Shown piece by piece: positions 1 through 7,647 of a stretch of 64,000 nt of DNA (the stretch's first letter is position 1; the number at the start of each line of letters is the position of its first letter). The notes under the pieces were generated by a model. The model was not told the DNA's origin. It saw only the letters and a list, made by a program, of their open reading frames with translations, and made no database searches. This DNA comes from Bin87 sp963663945 (lineage in GTDB: Bacteria; Chloroflexota; Dehalococcoidia; Lucifugimonadales; UBA3495): contig OY760687.1 in NCBI GenBank assembly GCA_963663945.1, positions 3,658,001 to 3,722,000 of the forward strand, read 5' to 3'. A program made the translations under genes and the position numbers.

Positions 1-562
1 GCAGCAGCCGCACCCGCCCATCGGCGTGGCCGCTACGTCCATCGGCAGCAGCAGCATCCGTGTCGCCGGACGCGAGGGCTACATCCCCATGAGCAGCAGC
101 AACCTGGCTCCCCAGTACCTGGCGGACCACTGGACCACCGTGGAGGACGCCGCCGCCGAGGCCGGCCGGGAGGCCCATCGGTCCGACTGGCGCATCGGGC
201 GTGACGTGTTCGTGGCGGAGACCAGCGAGGAGGCGCGCGAGCGGGCCCACGCGGTGCTGGGACGCAACTACCTGCAGCACCAGCTACCCAACCGGTTGGG
301 GTCAGGGCTGATCCAGGCGACGAAGATTGACCCCAACATGAGCGACGACGACCTGACCGTCGACTACATGATGGAGAACATCTGGATCGTGGGCGATCCA
401 GACGAATGCGCCCAGCGCATCCGGCAGCTCTACGACGAGGTCGGCGGGTTCGGACACCTGCTGTGCATCACGCAGGACCCGGACGACCACCAGTGGGAGA
501 TGGACTGCCTGCGGCTGATCGCCGAGGAGGTGTCGCCCAGGGTGAGCGACTTGACGGGGTAG
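1..562 (+). CDS. LLM-class flavin-dependent oxidoreductase, C-terminal part (5' end outside window)
   Basis: The frame is open to the window edge, so the GTG at 26 is internal. The visible part begins with QPHPPIGVAATS, which matches the KPHPPIWVA segment in the middle of bacterial luciferase-like TIM-barrel monooxygenases. The rest (about 186 residues) has the usual C-terminal layout, ending in a helical region with IVGDPDECAQRIRQL, the gate that filters by flow of gas/time-free 'GDPxxV' motif common in the family. Members use FMNH2 or F420 to oxidise small organic substrates; the substrate here cannot be told. First of five such genes in the window. A hairpin lies just downstream. Confidence 0.85.
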   Translation, partial: QQPHPPIGVAATSIGSSSIRVAGREGYIPMSSSNLAPQYLADHWTTVEDAAAEAGREAHRSDWRIGRDVFVAETSEEARERAHAVLGRNYLQHQLPNRLGSGLIQATKIDPNMSDDDLTVDYMMENIWIVGDPDECAQRIRQLYDEVGGFGHLLCITQDPDDHQWEMDCLRLIAEEVSPRVSDLTG

Positions 563-602
563 CCGGCGTGACGGCCTGATCCGCAACCGACGACAAAGAA
601 TG

Positions 603-625
603 GGGGCGACCAGAACGGTCGCCCC
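603..625. terminator. Hairpin between convergent genes
   Basis: Perfect 9-bp stem GGGGCGACC/GGTCGCCCC with a 5-nt loop. It sits between the ends of two convergent genes and probably terminates both. Its GGGGCGA...TCGCCCC core belongs to the hairpin family repeated through the window. Confidence 0.6.
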
Positions 626-636
626 TATAGTCGGCG

Positions 637-1530
637 CTAGAGTGGCTGGGCCTCGTATACCGGATCATGGCTGCGGACTATGCTGACGCCCATCTGATCC
701 GCGATGGCGTTGACGTCATCCGGCCATGGACTGTTGGTGACCACGAACGCTCGGGTGTTTACACCGAATACCTGGGCAATGATGGCGGCACGGCGCGCCG
801 AGTTCTCCAGGTCATTGCGGTTGAACGTGATTGATACTTCGACGACTGCCCATCGACGTTCGCCGTCGGAGGCAAATGCGTCGTGCGCGATGATATCCAC
901 ATTGCGACCGTCGAGGTATTCCTGGCGACTGATCGTTCCATCCTGGCGGACCTGAGCCAGTTGGCGATTTATTGGCTCCCGGTCAAGGGGTTGCGCGTAA
1001 CCGAAGTGGTTCGCCAGGAGTTCGTCTATCTTTTCTAAGCAACGTTTTTCGTAGGTTTCTCCCCTGAAGCGTCCCAAAGAACCCTCCATCCTACGTACAA
1101 CAGAATCAGCGCTTTCGTCGATGCGCGTGTTGGTCTCGTCGATACGAGTGTTCACCGCTCGAAACTGCTCGCGCGTTTCTTCCTTGAAGCTGCCGAGGTC
1201 CCCGCGGAGTTCGTCGACCTGTCCGGCGACACCGTCCACTCGATGGGTCAGTTCTTCAACTTGTCCGGCGACACCGTCCACTCGATGGGTCAGTTCTTCA
1301 ACTTGTCCGGCGACACCGTCCACTCGATGGGTCAGTTCTTCAACTTGTCCGGCGACGCCGTCCACCCGGCCGGACAGTTCCTGAACCTGCGCCGGTAGCG
1401 CCAGAAAGTCTTCCGTGAGCAGGGCGCGCAGCACCGGCTGACGGACCTCGGGGTGGGCCGTAATGAAGTCCAATATCTGCCGCAGCGGATGCTCCGGCGG
1501 GAGGTCGAGATCGAGGATTGGCGCGGTCAA
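637..1530 (-). CDS. Coiled-coil protein with PD-(D/E)XK nuclease-like C-terminal domain
   Basis: 297 residues. The N-terminal 50 residues are helical. They are followed by about four tandem 14-residue heptad repeats (VDGVAGQVEELTHR) that form a coiled coil, encoded by nearly identical 42-nt DNA repeats at about 1212-1370. The C-terminal half contains VDIIAHDAF...WAVVEVS and a following AFVVTN strand, the alpha/beta pattern of PD-(D/E)XK nuclease-like domains (DUF3782-type proteins), although the usual ExK lysine is replaced (EVS). A second protein of the same architecture lies at 21881-22666. DNA cleavage is not demonstrated; a structural or degenerate role is possible. Confidence 0.6.
   Translation of the reverse strand: MTAPILDLDLPPEHPLRQILDFITAHPEVRQPVLRALLTEDFLALPAQVQELSGRVDGVAGQVEELTHRVDGVAGQVEELTHRVDGVAGQVEELTHRVDGVAGQVDELRGDLGSFKEETREQFRAVNTRIDETNTRIDESADSVVRRMEGSLGRFRGETYEKRCLEKIDELLANHFGYAQPLDREPINRQLAQVRQDGTISRQEYLDGRNVDIIAHDAFASDGERRWAVVEVSITFNRNDLENSARRAAIIAQVFGVNTRAFVVTNSPWPDDVNAIADQMGVSIVRSHDPVYEAQPL
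1212..1370. repeat. 42-nt tandem repeat inside a coding sequence
   Basis: Three nearly perfect 42-nt copies plus a diverged fourth encode the 14-residue coiled-coil repeat of the overlapping minus-strand gene. The unit is a multiple of three and of the heptad, so copy-number changes would keep the frame and alter coiled-coil length. Confidence 0.85.
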
Positions 1531-1554
1531 TTGAGGTTACCCGTCTGCGGAGTG

Positions 1555-1581
1555 GCTCCCGGGAATGATGCCCCCGGGAGC
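1555..1581. terminator. Hairpin downstream of the LLM gene
   Basis: 9-bp stem (GCTCCCGGG/CCCGGGAGC) with a 9-nt loop, between the stop of the minus-strand LLM gene at 1632 and the start of the coiled-coil gene. There is no T-run, so termination is only plausible. Confidence 0.4.
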
Positions 1582-1631
1582 GTAGATTCAGATTAGCACA
1601 CCATTCGCGGTTGCCAGCGGCCGCGGTCTAC

Positions 1632-2792
1632 CTACTTGAACGCCGGGAAGACGTGCTTGCCGAACATTTCGATGGATTCCATGACCTTGTCGTGGGCGAC
1701 GGTTTCGGTGGCCATGAGGAACTGCAGCTGGTCGACGCCGGTGGCCTCGTGGAGTTTGGCGGACCTGATGCAGCTGTCGGGGTCGCCGGCGACGATGACG
1801 CCGCGCTCGGCCAGGGTGTCGGCGTCGAACTCTTCCCAGATCTTCTGGGCCAGGGCGGTTCCGCCGGAGAGGTCGACACCGCCGTCCGCCGCCTCGCCAT
1901 TGCTGTCGGCGGAGTCCGGCGGCACGTCGACGTAGCGGGAGAAGTTCTGCTCCAGATGCTCGGGGATGCCGCCCCACTGGTCCAGCAGGCGGGCGTAGAC
2001 GTCCTTCTGGTCCTGGACGTAGGGACGACCGGGTCCGAAGAAGGTCTTGAGGGAGTCGGCGCAGAGCTGTCGGGTGCCGGAGTTGTCGGGTCCGCAGAGG
2101 CCGAACACCGAGCTGAGCCACTGGTTGTTGACGGACTGTCCCACAGGCTGGGCGTTCTTGATATTCTCGCGGTAGGCGGCGATGTGCGGTTCCAGTACCG
2201 AGGGGGCGCTGACGCCCAGGGCCATGACGCCGATGCCGCGCTGGGCAGCCAGTTCGTAGGTGGCCGGCTGAAGGGCAGCTACCCAGATGGGTGGGTGGGG
2301 CTGCTGGTAGGGCTTGGGCAGTACCTGGCGTGGCGGCACGTTCCAGAACCGGCCCTCCCACTCGAAGTAGTCGGAGCCCCAGATCTGCGGGATCATCCTG
2401 AGGGATTCCTCCCACATCTCGCGGGTGTCGCGGGGGTCGATGCCCATCCCGGTCTGCTCGTAGGCGGCGCTCCGGCCGGTTCCCATGTCGACGCGGCCGT
2501 TGGTGAGGTGGTCTACCATGGCCACGCGCTCGGCGACGCGCACGGGATGATGGTAAGGCAGGATGACGACGCCAAAGCCCAGGCGGATGCGCTTGGTGAG
2601 ACGGCTGAGGGCGCCGAAGATCACCTCGGGGCAGGGCGACATGCTGAAGGTGGTGAGGAAATGGTGCTCCACGAACCAGACATAATCGAAGCCCATCTCG
2701 TCGGCCAGGCAGACCTGCTCGATGGTTTCTTCGATGACCGCGTGGTCGTCCAGTTCGGGACGCTGCATCTCGTAGGCCAGGCCGAATTTCAT
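1632..2792 (-). CDS. LLM-class flavin-dependent oxidoreductase
   Basis: 386 residues, a full-length luciferase-like TIM barrel. It starts MKFGLAYEMQRPE, followed by FDYVWFVEHHF, RIRLGFGVVILPYHHPVRVAE and NGRVDMGTGRS. These are the first beta strands and the EHH and 'HNPLRxAE' motifs of the alkanal monooxygenase-like family. Such enzymes use reduced flavin (FMN or F420) to oxygenate organic substrates; the substrate is unknown. The ATG follows a GGGAG box. Divergent from the YceI lipoprotein gene. Confidence 0.85.
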   Translation of the reverse strand: MKFGLAYEMQRPELDDHAVIEETIEQVCLADEMGFDYVWFVEHHFLTTFSMSPCPEVIFGALSRLTKRIRLGFGVVILPYHHPVRVAERVAMVDHLTNGRVDMGTGRSAAYEQTGMGIDPRDTREMWEESLRMIPQIWGSDYFEWEGRFWNVPPRQVLPKPYQQPHPPIWVAALQPATYELAAQRGIGVMALGVSAPSVLEPHIAAYRENIKNAQPVGQSVNNQWLSSVFGLCGPDNSGTRQLCADSLKTFFGPGRPYVQDQKDVYARLLDQWGGIPEHLEQNFSRYVDVPPDSADSNGEAADGGVDLSGGTALAQKIWEEFDADTLAERGVIVAGDPDSCIRSAKLHEATGVDQLQFLMATETVAHDKVMESIEMFGKHVFPAFK

Positions 2793-2856
2793 GGTATTTT
2801 GCTCCCTTGGTGGCTGATGTTGGCGAGATTGTACCCCCGCCCCATGAGGTGGGCAA

Positions 2857-2865
2857 TGTTAGAAT
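2857..2865 (+). promoter_or_regulatory. Extended -10 box (TGTTAGAAT)
   Basis: TGTTAGAAT, 39 nt upstream of the TTG start of the YceI lipoprotein gene, resembles the TGCTATAAT-like boxes before other genes here. The -35 is not evident. Confidence 0.4.
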
Positions 2866-2904
2866 CACCGCATGCCTTTACACCGATAACTACAGGAGAT
2901 CGTC

Positions 2905-3762
2905 TTGACACGCTTTTTCCCCTCTCACGCCTCATTCCTCGCTCTGATGCTGATGGCTGTGCTGCTGATGGTCGCATGTGGCGGCCCGGCTCCGGAACCG
3001 CCCGCCGCTCCGGCTGCTCCAGCCGCGCCCGCCACCGCGGCGCCAGCAGCAGCTACCCAGGCTCCTGCCGCCGCAACCGCCGCACCGACAGTCGCCGCTC
3101 CCGCCGCTGGGCCGACGACCGCGCCCGCGGCTGCACCGACGGTTGCGCCCACGGCGGCCATGGCTGCCACAGAGTCGCCGACGGAACCTCCAGCACAGGA
3201 ACCGGCAGCGCCGGACGGCGCCACCATTTTCACCCTGAGCGAAGGCACCATAGCCCGCTACAAGGTGGAAGAGGTTCTGGCCAACACTGGCTTCAAGATT
3301 GCCACGGGCGAGACGACGGACGTGGCGGGCAGCATCGCGTTTGACGCGGATGGGAACGTGGTCGCCGATGGGAGCCGCATCGCAGTGCAGGCGGCGACGC
3401 TGCGAACCGACAGTAACCGACGGGACGGCTACGTGCGCGACCGCACCCTGCTGACGGACACCTACCCGGAAGTGGTGTTCCAGCCAACTTCGGTGGACGG
3501 TTTGCCGTCACCGATTGCGGATGCCAGCGGGCCAGTGGAGTTCACCATCACCGGTGATCTTACCGTTAAGGACCAGACCCGCGAGGTCACGTGGGATGCC
3601 ATGGCCGAGTTCCCGGGAGACGGCACGGTTACCGGCTTCGCCAGCGTCATGTTCACCTTCGAGGACTTCGGGATGGACAAACCGAGCGTCGCCATAGTCC
3701 TGAGCGTGGAGGACGAAATCCTGCTGGAGCTGGACTTCGCGGGGACGATCACTGGGCCGTAA
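2905..3762 (+). CDS. YceI-domain lipoprotein with Ala/Pro-rich linker
   Basis: 285 residues, TTG start chosen because AGGAG lies 8 nt upstream and a lipoprotein signal peptide begins at once: charged N-terminus, hydrophobic stretch, then LMVAC with lipidation Cys25. Residues ~27-105 are a low-complexity Ala/Pro/Thr linker. The C-terminal ~180 residues (FTLSEGTIARYKVEEVL ... LTVKDQTREVTWDA ... DFGMDKP) match the YceI fold, a lipocalin-like beta barrel that binds isoprenoid-type lipids. Probably anchored outside the membrane on a flexible stalk. Its 3' end overlaps the convergent peptidase gene by 14 nt. Confidence 0.85.
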   Translation: MTRFFPSHASFLALMLMAVLLMVACGGPAPEPPAAPAAPAAPATAAPAAATQAPAAATAAPTVAAPAAGPTTAPAAAPTVAPTAAMAATESPTEPPAQEPAAPDGATIFTLSEGTIARYKVEEVLANTGFKIATGETTDVAGSIAFDADGNVVADGSRIAVQAATLRTDSNRRDGYVRDRTLLTDTYPEVVFQPTSVDGLPSPIADASGPVEFTITGDLTVKDQTREVTWDAMAEFPGDGTVTGFASVMFTFEDFGMDKPSVAIVLSVEDEILLELDFAGTITGP

Positions 3763-4939
3763 TCAGCACGATGTCCCGCTGCACGGGCGACGAGGCGTAG
3801 GGGCCGTCGTCGCTCATGTAAGCGTCGATTTCGGAGCGGACGCCGAATTCAGGCAGGTAGATGCCCGGCTCGATGGAGAAGCCGATGCCGGGGATGATGC
3901 GCCGCGTGTCGTGGGTCTCGAAGTTGTCCAGGTTGACGCCCTCGCCGTGGACGGTGTGGTAGATGCTGTGGCCCAGGCGGTGGGTGAAGTAGTCGCCGAA
4001 GCCATGGTCGGCGATGTGGCTGCGAGCCACATCGTCGGCCTGCCAGCCCTGGATGGCCTCGCCATGGGAGAAAGACTGCTGCAGGAAGGACAGCGCGGCG
4101 TCGCGGGCGCCGAGGACAATGTCGAAGACCTGGCGGTGCCGATCGGTGGGGCTGTCGCCCACGTAGGCGGTCCAAGTGATGTCGGCGTAGACGCTGCCGG
4201 GCGTGTCCTCGCGGGCCCAGAGGTCGATGAGGACCCAGTCGCCGGGCGCGATGACGCTGCTGCCCTCTGAAGCGGGCTCGTAATGGGGGTCGGAGCAGTG
4301 GGCATTGGCGGATACGATGGGGCCGTCGGCGGTGACCAGGCCTTCCTCGCGGAAGCGGGCGCGGATGAATTCGGCGATTTCGAACTCGGTGGGGCCGTCG
4401 GTGAGACGCTGACCGATGCGGGCGAAGGCTTCGTTGACAATGCGGCCCAGTTTCTCGGCGGCCCGTTTGTGTCCCGCCAGCTGTGCAGGTGACCAGCGCT
4501 GCGTGGCGAACTGCATCAGGTCGGCGGAGGACACGACGTCAGCGCCCATGCTTCGAACCAGCTCTACGGTTCCGGCATCGACGCGGGAGACGCGGGGCAG
4601 GCCGTTGCGCGGGGAGTATTCCATGGCGACGCGGCCGCAGCCGGACAGGGTGTCCTGCAGCGCGCCCTCCAGAGTGACCCGGCTGCTGTACACCACCTGT
4701 TTCAGGTCGGTTCCGTCCCCGGCATCCGCGAACTTGCCGGCGTCCACGTGGTGGGTGAGCAGCGTGGCGGAGCCATCCACGGGCACGAACAGGAAGACGG
4801 GGCGGGTAACGTGGCCGGAAGGCGTGGCAACCTGGGCCAGGACCGGATTGCAGCCGAGGTAGTCGTAGATGAGCCAGCCGGGGAGGTCTTCCGCCTGCAG
4901 GTACTCTCGGGCGTCGTCAAGCATCCTGGCGTTGGCCAT
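3749..4939 (-). CDS. M24 family metallopeptidase (Xaa-Pro dipeptidase/creatinase-like)
   Basis: 396 residues. N-terminal creatinase-type domain (1-~150), then a pita-bread M24 catalytic domain. All five dinuclear metal ligands are visible: Asp239 (VLIDLWA), Asp253 (ADITWT), His324 (RLGHSIYH), Glu357 (FSIEPGIY) and Glu370 (RSEID). The enzyme should cleave Xaa-Pro or related amide bonds in the cytoplasm; substrate unknown. ATG preceded by GGAGG. Overlaps tail-to-tail with the YceI gene. Confidence 0.9.
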   Translation of the reverse strand: MANARMLDDAREYLQAEDLPGWLIYDYLGCNPVLAQVATPSGHVTRPVFLFVPVDGSATLLTHHVDAGKFADAGDGTDLKQVVYSSRVTLEGALQDTLSGCGRVAMEYSPRNGLPRVSRVDAGTVELVRSMGADVVSSADLMQFATQRWSPAQLAGHKRAAEKLGRIVNEAFARIGQRLTDGPTEFEIAEFIRARFREEGLVTADGPIVSANAHCSDPHYEPASEGSSVIAPGDWVLIDLWAREDTPGSVYADITWTAYVGDSPTDRHRQVFDIVLGARDAALSFLQQSFSHGEAIQGWQADDVARSHIADHGFGDYFTHRLGHSIYHTVHGEGVNLDNFETHDTRRIIPGIGFSIEPGIYLPEFGVRSEIDAYMSDDGPYASSPVQRDIVLITAQ

Positions 4940-5061
4940 GGGGGCCTCCTTGGTGCGCGGTTGCTGGGAGTTGGGCGTTGCCTGATCCTAACCCGTCTTT
5001 GGGTTGTTGTCACCAGTCCGAGGAGCAGCAGATGGGCAACACTGCCGGCATGGAGAAAGGC

Positions 5062-5092
5062 TTGGATTCCGGCTCAGGGCCGGAATGACGGA
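5062..5092. repeat. Intergenic GGATTCCGGC...GCCGGAATGACG palindrome
   Basis: 8-bp inverted repeat (ATTCCGGC/GCCGGAAT) followed by GACGG, one of four copies of a short dispersed palindrome ending in GGAATGA (others at 31424, 49893 and 53375). The rest of the 223-nt gap 4940-5162 holds no gene I can support. Confidence 0.6.
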
Positions 5093-5162
5093 AGGGGCCG
5101 GAATGCGATGATGCCGGAGTCCAAGGATGATGCCGGAATGCGGGGTGAAGGGTCCGGATCGA

Positions 5163-5981
5163 TCAGGCGTAGTTGTGGTGGATGCCGCCGTCGACGATGA
5201 TGTTCGCGCCGGTGAGGTACGACGCCTGGTCCGAGGCGATCATGCAGACGATGTCACCGATCTCCTTGGGCGTGCCCATGCGTTTCATGGGCGCCTCGGC
5301 GGCGACTTTCTCGAAATTTGGGTTGGCACAGGCCTGCCCGTCCGCTTCGCCTTCCGACGCTTCATGATCCGGGGCGCCCGCGGGATCCTCGATTTCGTCG
5401 CAATGCACGCCGGCGTAGATTACATTGTTGACGGTGATGTTGTGCGGGGCCAGCTCGGAGGCCAGGCCCTTGAAATACGCCAGCACCGGGGCGAGGCTGA
5501 GAGAAGACAAGGTGTTGTGCGGGGACACTTCCATGGCGGAGAAGGGGACGAGGTTGATGATGCGGCCCATGCCGTAACGCCGCATGTGAGGCAGGACCTC
5601 GCGGGTCAGGTGTACGGCGGACATGAAGTTGCGGGCCAGGGCGGGCTCGATCTGCTCGTCCTCCAGCTCGCTGGCCGGCGCGTTGCCCTGGTCCTGCACG
5701 GTGGTGACCATGACGCCGATGTTGCCCTGGCGATGCAGGGTCTCGCGCACCAGGCGGTGGATGTCCTGTTCCCGGTCGAGGTCGGCGATGACGGCGCGGA
5801 ACCGGTCCTGGGGAATGTGCTTGCGGGCGATTTCCATCTCGACGTGCCGCATGCGGTAATTGTCGGGCGCGGTCAACGAAAGGATCGCCCCCTCTTTAGC
5901 CAATGCGGTGGCCGTGGCCGTGGCGATCGCAAGGTGCGAGTCCACCACCAGGGCGACCGTATCCTGGAGTCCGAAGTCCAT
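5163..5981 (-). CDS. Degenerate short-chain dehydrogenase/reductase family protein
   Basis: 272 residues with the SDR fold outline: first strand TVALVV, GRIINLVPFS (~139-148), ASELAPHNITVNNV (~174-187) and a typical C-terminus RMGTPKEIGDIVCMIASDQ...LTGANIIVDGG. The cofactor motif TGxxxGIG is replaced by VDSHLAIA (13-20). The catalytic Tyr and Lys of YxxxK are replaced by Ser159 and Leu163 in my alignment. It is therefore unlikely to be a normal NAD(P)-dependent reductase. It sits beside the CoA-transferase gene, same strand, 26 nt apart, so they may be co-expressed. Confidence 0.8.
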   Translation of the reverse strand: MDFGLQDTVALVVDSHLAIATATATALAKEGAILSLTAPDNYRMRHVEMEIARKHIPQDRFRAVIADLDREQDIHRLVRETLHRQGNIGVMVTTVQDQGNAPASELEDEQIEPALARNFMSAVHLTREVLPHMRRYGMGRIINLVPFSAMEVSPHNTLSSLSLAPVLAYFKGLASELAPHNITVNNVIYAGVHCDEIEDPAGAPDHEASEGEADGQACANPNFEKVAAEAPMKRMGTPKEIGDIVCMIASDQASYLTGANIIVDGGIHHNYA

Positions 5982-6007
5982 GTGACTACCTCACTGACCG
6001 CCAGCGG

Positions 6008-7204
6008 CTAAATAACGCCGGAGGTTGCCATCTGGTCGATGTCGGAATCGGAATATCCCAGGTCATTGAGGATCTGGTGATTGTGCTCACCCAGGAGCGG
6101 CGGATGCTTCTCCAGCTCCCCGGGGGTCTCGGAGAACTTGATGGGCAGGCCGGTCTGCTGGATGGAGCCAAGGGTCGGATGCGGTATTTCCAGGAGCATT
6201 TCGCGGTGCTGCACCTGTGGGTCGTTGAAAACGTCCTTCAGATCGTTGATGGGACCCGCGGGGACGCTGACGGCCTGCAGGTCGGCAACCCAGTCGTCGG
6301 CGTCCTTGGCCTGGAAGTGTTCCACCAGGAGTGAGACCAACTCGGCGCGGTGGTTGACGCGATCGCCGTTGGTGGCGTAATCGGGGTTGTCTTTCAGGTC
6401 CGGACGGTTGATGCCCTGGCAGAACCGGTCCCAGAGGCGCTCGGAGCCGACGGCGACGTTGAAGAACTTGCCGTCTCCGCCCTTGAAGCCCTGGTAGGGG
6501 ACCAGAGTGGGATGGGCTGCGCCCAGCCGCTGGGGAGCGTCGCCGGTGGCGAAGTAGTAGCCGGCCTGGTAGGTCATCCAGGCGACCTGGGCGTCCAGCA
6601 TGGACAGGTCAATGTACTGGCCGGCGCCCTTGCCAGCGGGGGAGTTGCGGTGGAACAGGGCGGCCATGACGGCGAATGCCGCCCACATTCCGGCGCCGAT
6701 GTCGGACACGGCGATGCCGACCTTCTGGGGGTCTCCGCCGAGGTCGCCGGTGATGCTCATGAGGCCGCTGACGCCCTGCATGATCTGATCGTAGGCAGGA
6801 CGGTCACGGTAGGGACCGTTGGCGCCGAAGCCGGAAATGGAGCAGTAAACGATGCCGGGATTGATCTTCTTCACTTCCTCGTAGCTGAGGTTGAAGTTGG
6901 ACATCACGTCCGGGGTGAAGTTTTCGACAATCACGTCGGCGTCGGCAGCCAGCTTGAGGAAGATCTGCTGGGCCTTCTCGTCACGCAGATTCAGGGTGAG
7001 GCTGCGCTTGTTGCGGTTGACCGAGAGGAAGTAGGCGGATTCCTCGCCGATGAAGGGAGGACCCCAGCCGCGGGTGTCGTCGCCGGAGCCGGGGCGCTCA
7101 ATCTTGATGACGTCCGCTCCGTAGTCGCCGAGCATGGTGGCGCAGAATGGGCCGGCCAGCGCGCGCGTAAGGTCCAGTACCTTGATACCTTCGAGGGGTC
7201 TCAT
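6008..7204 (-). CDS. CaiB/BaiF family CoA-transferase (class III)
   Basis: 398 residues from the ATG at 7204, preceded by GGAGG 10 nt upstream; the longer frame to 7255 lacks family similarity. Starts RPLEGIKVLDLTRALAGP, typical of formyl-CoA:oxalate/carnitine CoA-transferases. The catalytic Asp is Asp168 in VSDIGAGMWA, matching Asp169 of formyl-CoA transferase. Transfers CoA between carboxylic acids via aspartyl-CoA thioester and anhydride; the substrate pair is unknown. Transcribed towards the degenerate SDR. A CGCTATAAT box lies ~80 nt upstream. Confidence 0.9.
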   Translation of the reverse strand: MRPLEGIKVLDLTRALAGPFCATMLGDYGADVIKIERPGSGDDTRGWGPPFIGEESAYFLSVNRNKRSLTLNLRDEKAQQIFLKLAADADVIVENFTPDVMSNFNLSYEEVKKINPGIVYCSISGFGANGPYRDRPAYDQIMQGVSGLMSITGDLGGDPQKVGIAVSDIGAGMWAAFAVMAALFHRNSPAGKGAGQYIDLSMLDAQVAWMTYQAGYYFATGDAPQRLGAAHPTLVPYQGFKGGDGKFFNVAVGSERLWDRFCQGINRPDLKDNPDYATNGDRVNHRAELVSLLVEHFQAKDADDWVADLQAVSVPAGPINDLKDVFNDPQVQHREMLLEIPHPTLGSIQQTGLPIKFSETPGELEKHPPLLGEHNHQILNDLGYSDSDIDQMATSGVI

Positions 7205-7283
7205 GTCCCGCTTTTCCTCCAGGGCGACCGGGCCCGGTTTGCGTCGAGCGGTCACCGTAGTCGTTGGGGTTCAGGTTCGGGCA

Positions 7284-7289
7284 ATTATA
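7284..7289 (-). promoter_or_regulatory. -10 box (TATAAT) for the CoA-transferase gene
   Basis: On the minus strand the sequence reads CGCTATAAT, 80 nt upstream of the CoA-transferase start, in an AT-rich stretch unlike its surroundings. Confidence 0.45.
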
Positions 7290-7318
7290 GCGTACAAATC
7301 AAACAATTCTTATAAAAA

Positions 7319-7346
7319 CAGCACAAATGACATAAGATTTGTGCTG
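7319..7346. promoter_or_regulatory. Palindrome in divergent promoter region (possible operator)
   Basis: Perfect 10-bp inverted repeat CAGCACAAAT/ATTTGTGCTG with an 8-nt spacer, between the divergent CoA-transferase and molybdopterin enzyme genes and 30 nt upstream of the minus-strand -10. The spacing suits a dimeric regulator site better than a terminator. No regulator gene is nearby. The rest of the 443-nt gap 7205-7647 shows no gene I can support. Confidence 0.4.
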
Positions 7347-7647
7347 AGGGCGCTACCTGGAGAGCGCGGAAAGCGTCGGGTGCTGCCATGGCCAGCACGG
7401 TACTGTCGTTCTATGGCGCAACGGGTTCGGTCTGCATCCTGCGCGGGTTACGTTCGGGTTTCCAGTGCGAGGAGGGTGGCAGAAAGTCAGCGGTTGTGCG
7501 CGTCCGGTTCAAGCAACGGTTTCCGCGATTCTATCACAACCGGCGGCGTGCAGCCGCCAAGCCTGATGAATTTCCGGCGTGGGCATGCCCGTATGGTAAG
7601 ATGGCGACATCATGCGAATGCCATTTTCCCACATTCTGAGGTGAACC

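Noticed and set aside
1212..1370. Regular 42-nt repeats resembling a small CRISPR array
   Set aside because: Head-to-tail with no unique spacers, and in frame as coiled-coil repeats of a clear coding sequence.
1611..3344. 577-codon plus-strand open frame
   Set aside because: Antisense to a well-supported luciferase-like gene; long antisense frames are expected at this GC content and composition is nonsensical.
7388..7639. 83-codon frame before the molybdopterin enzyme gene
   Set aside because: No recognisable similarity, no ribosome-binding site, Arg/Cys-rich composition typical of chance frames.
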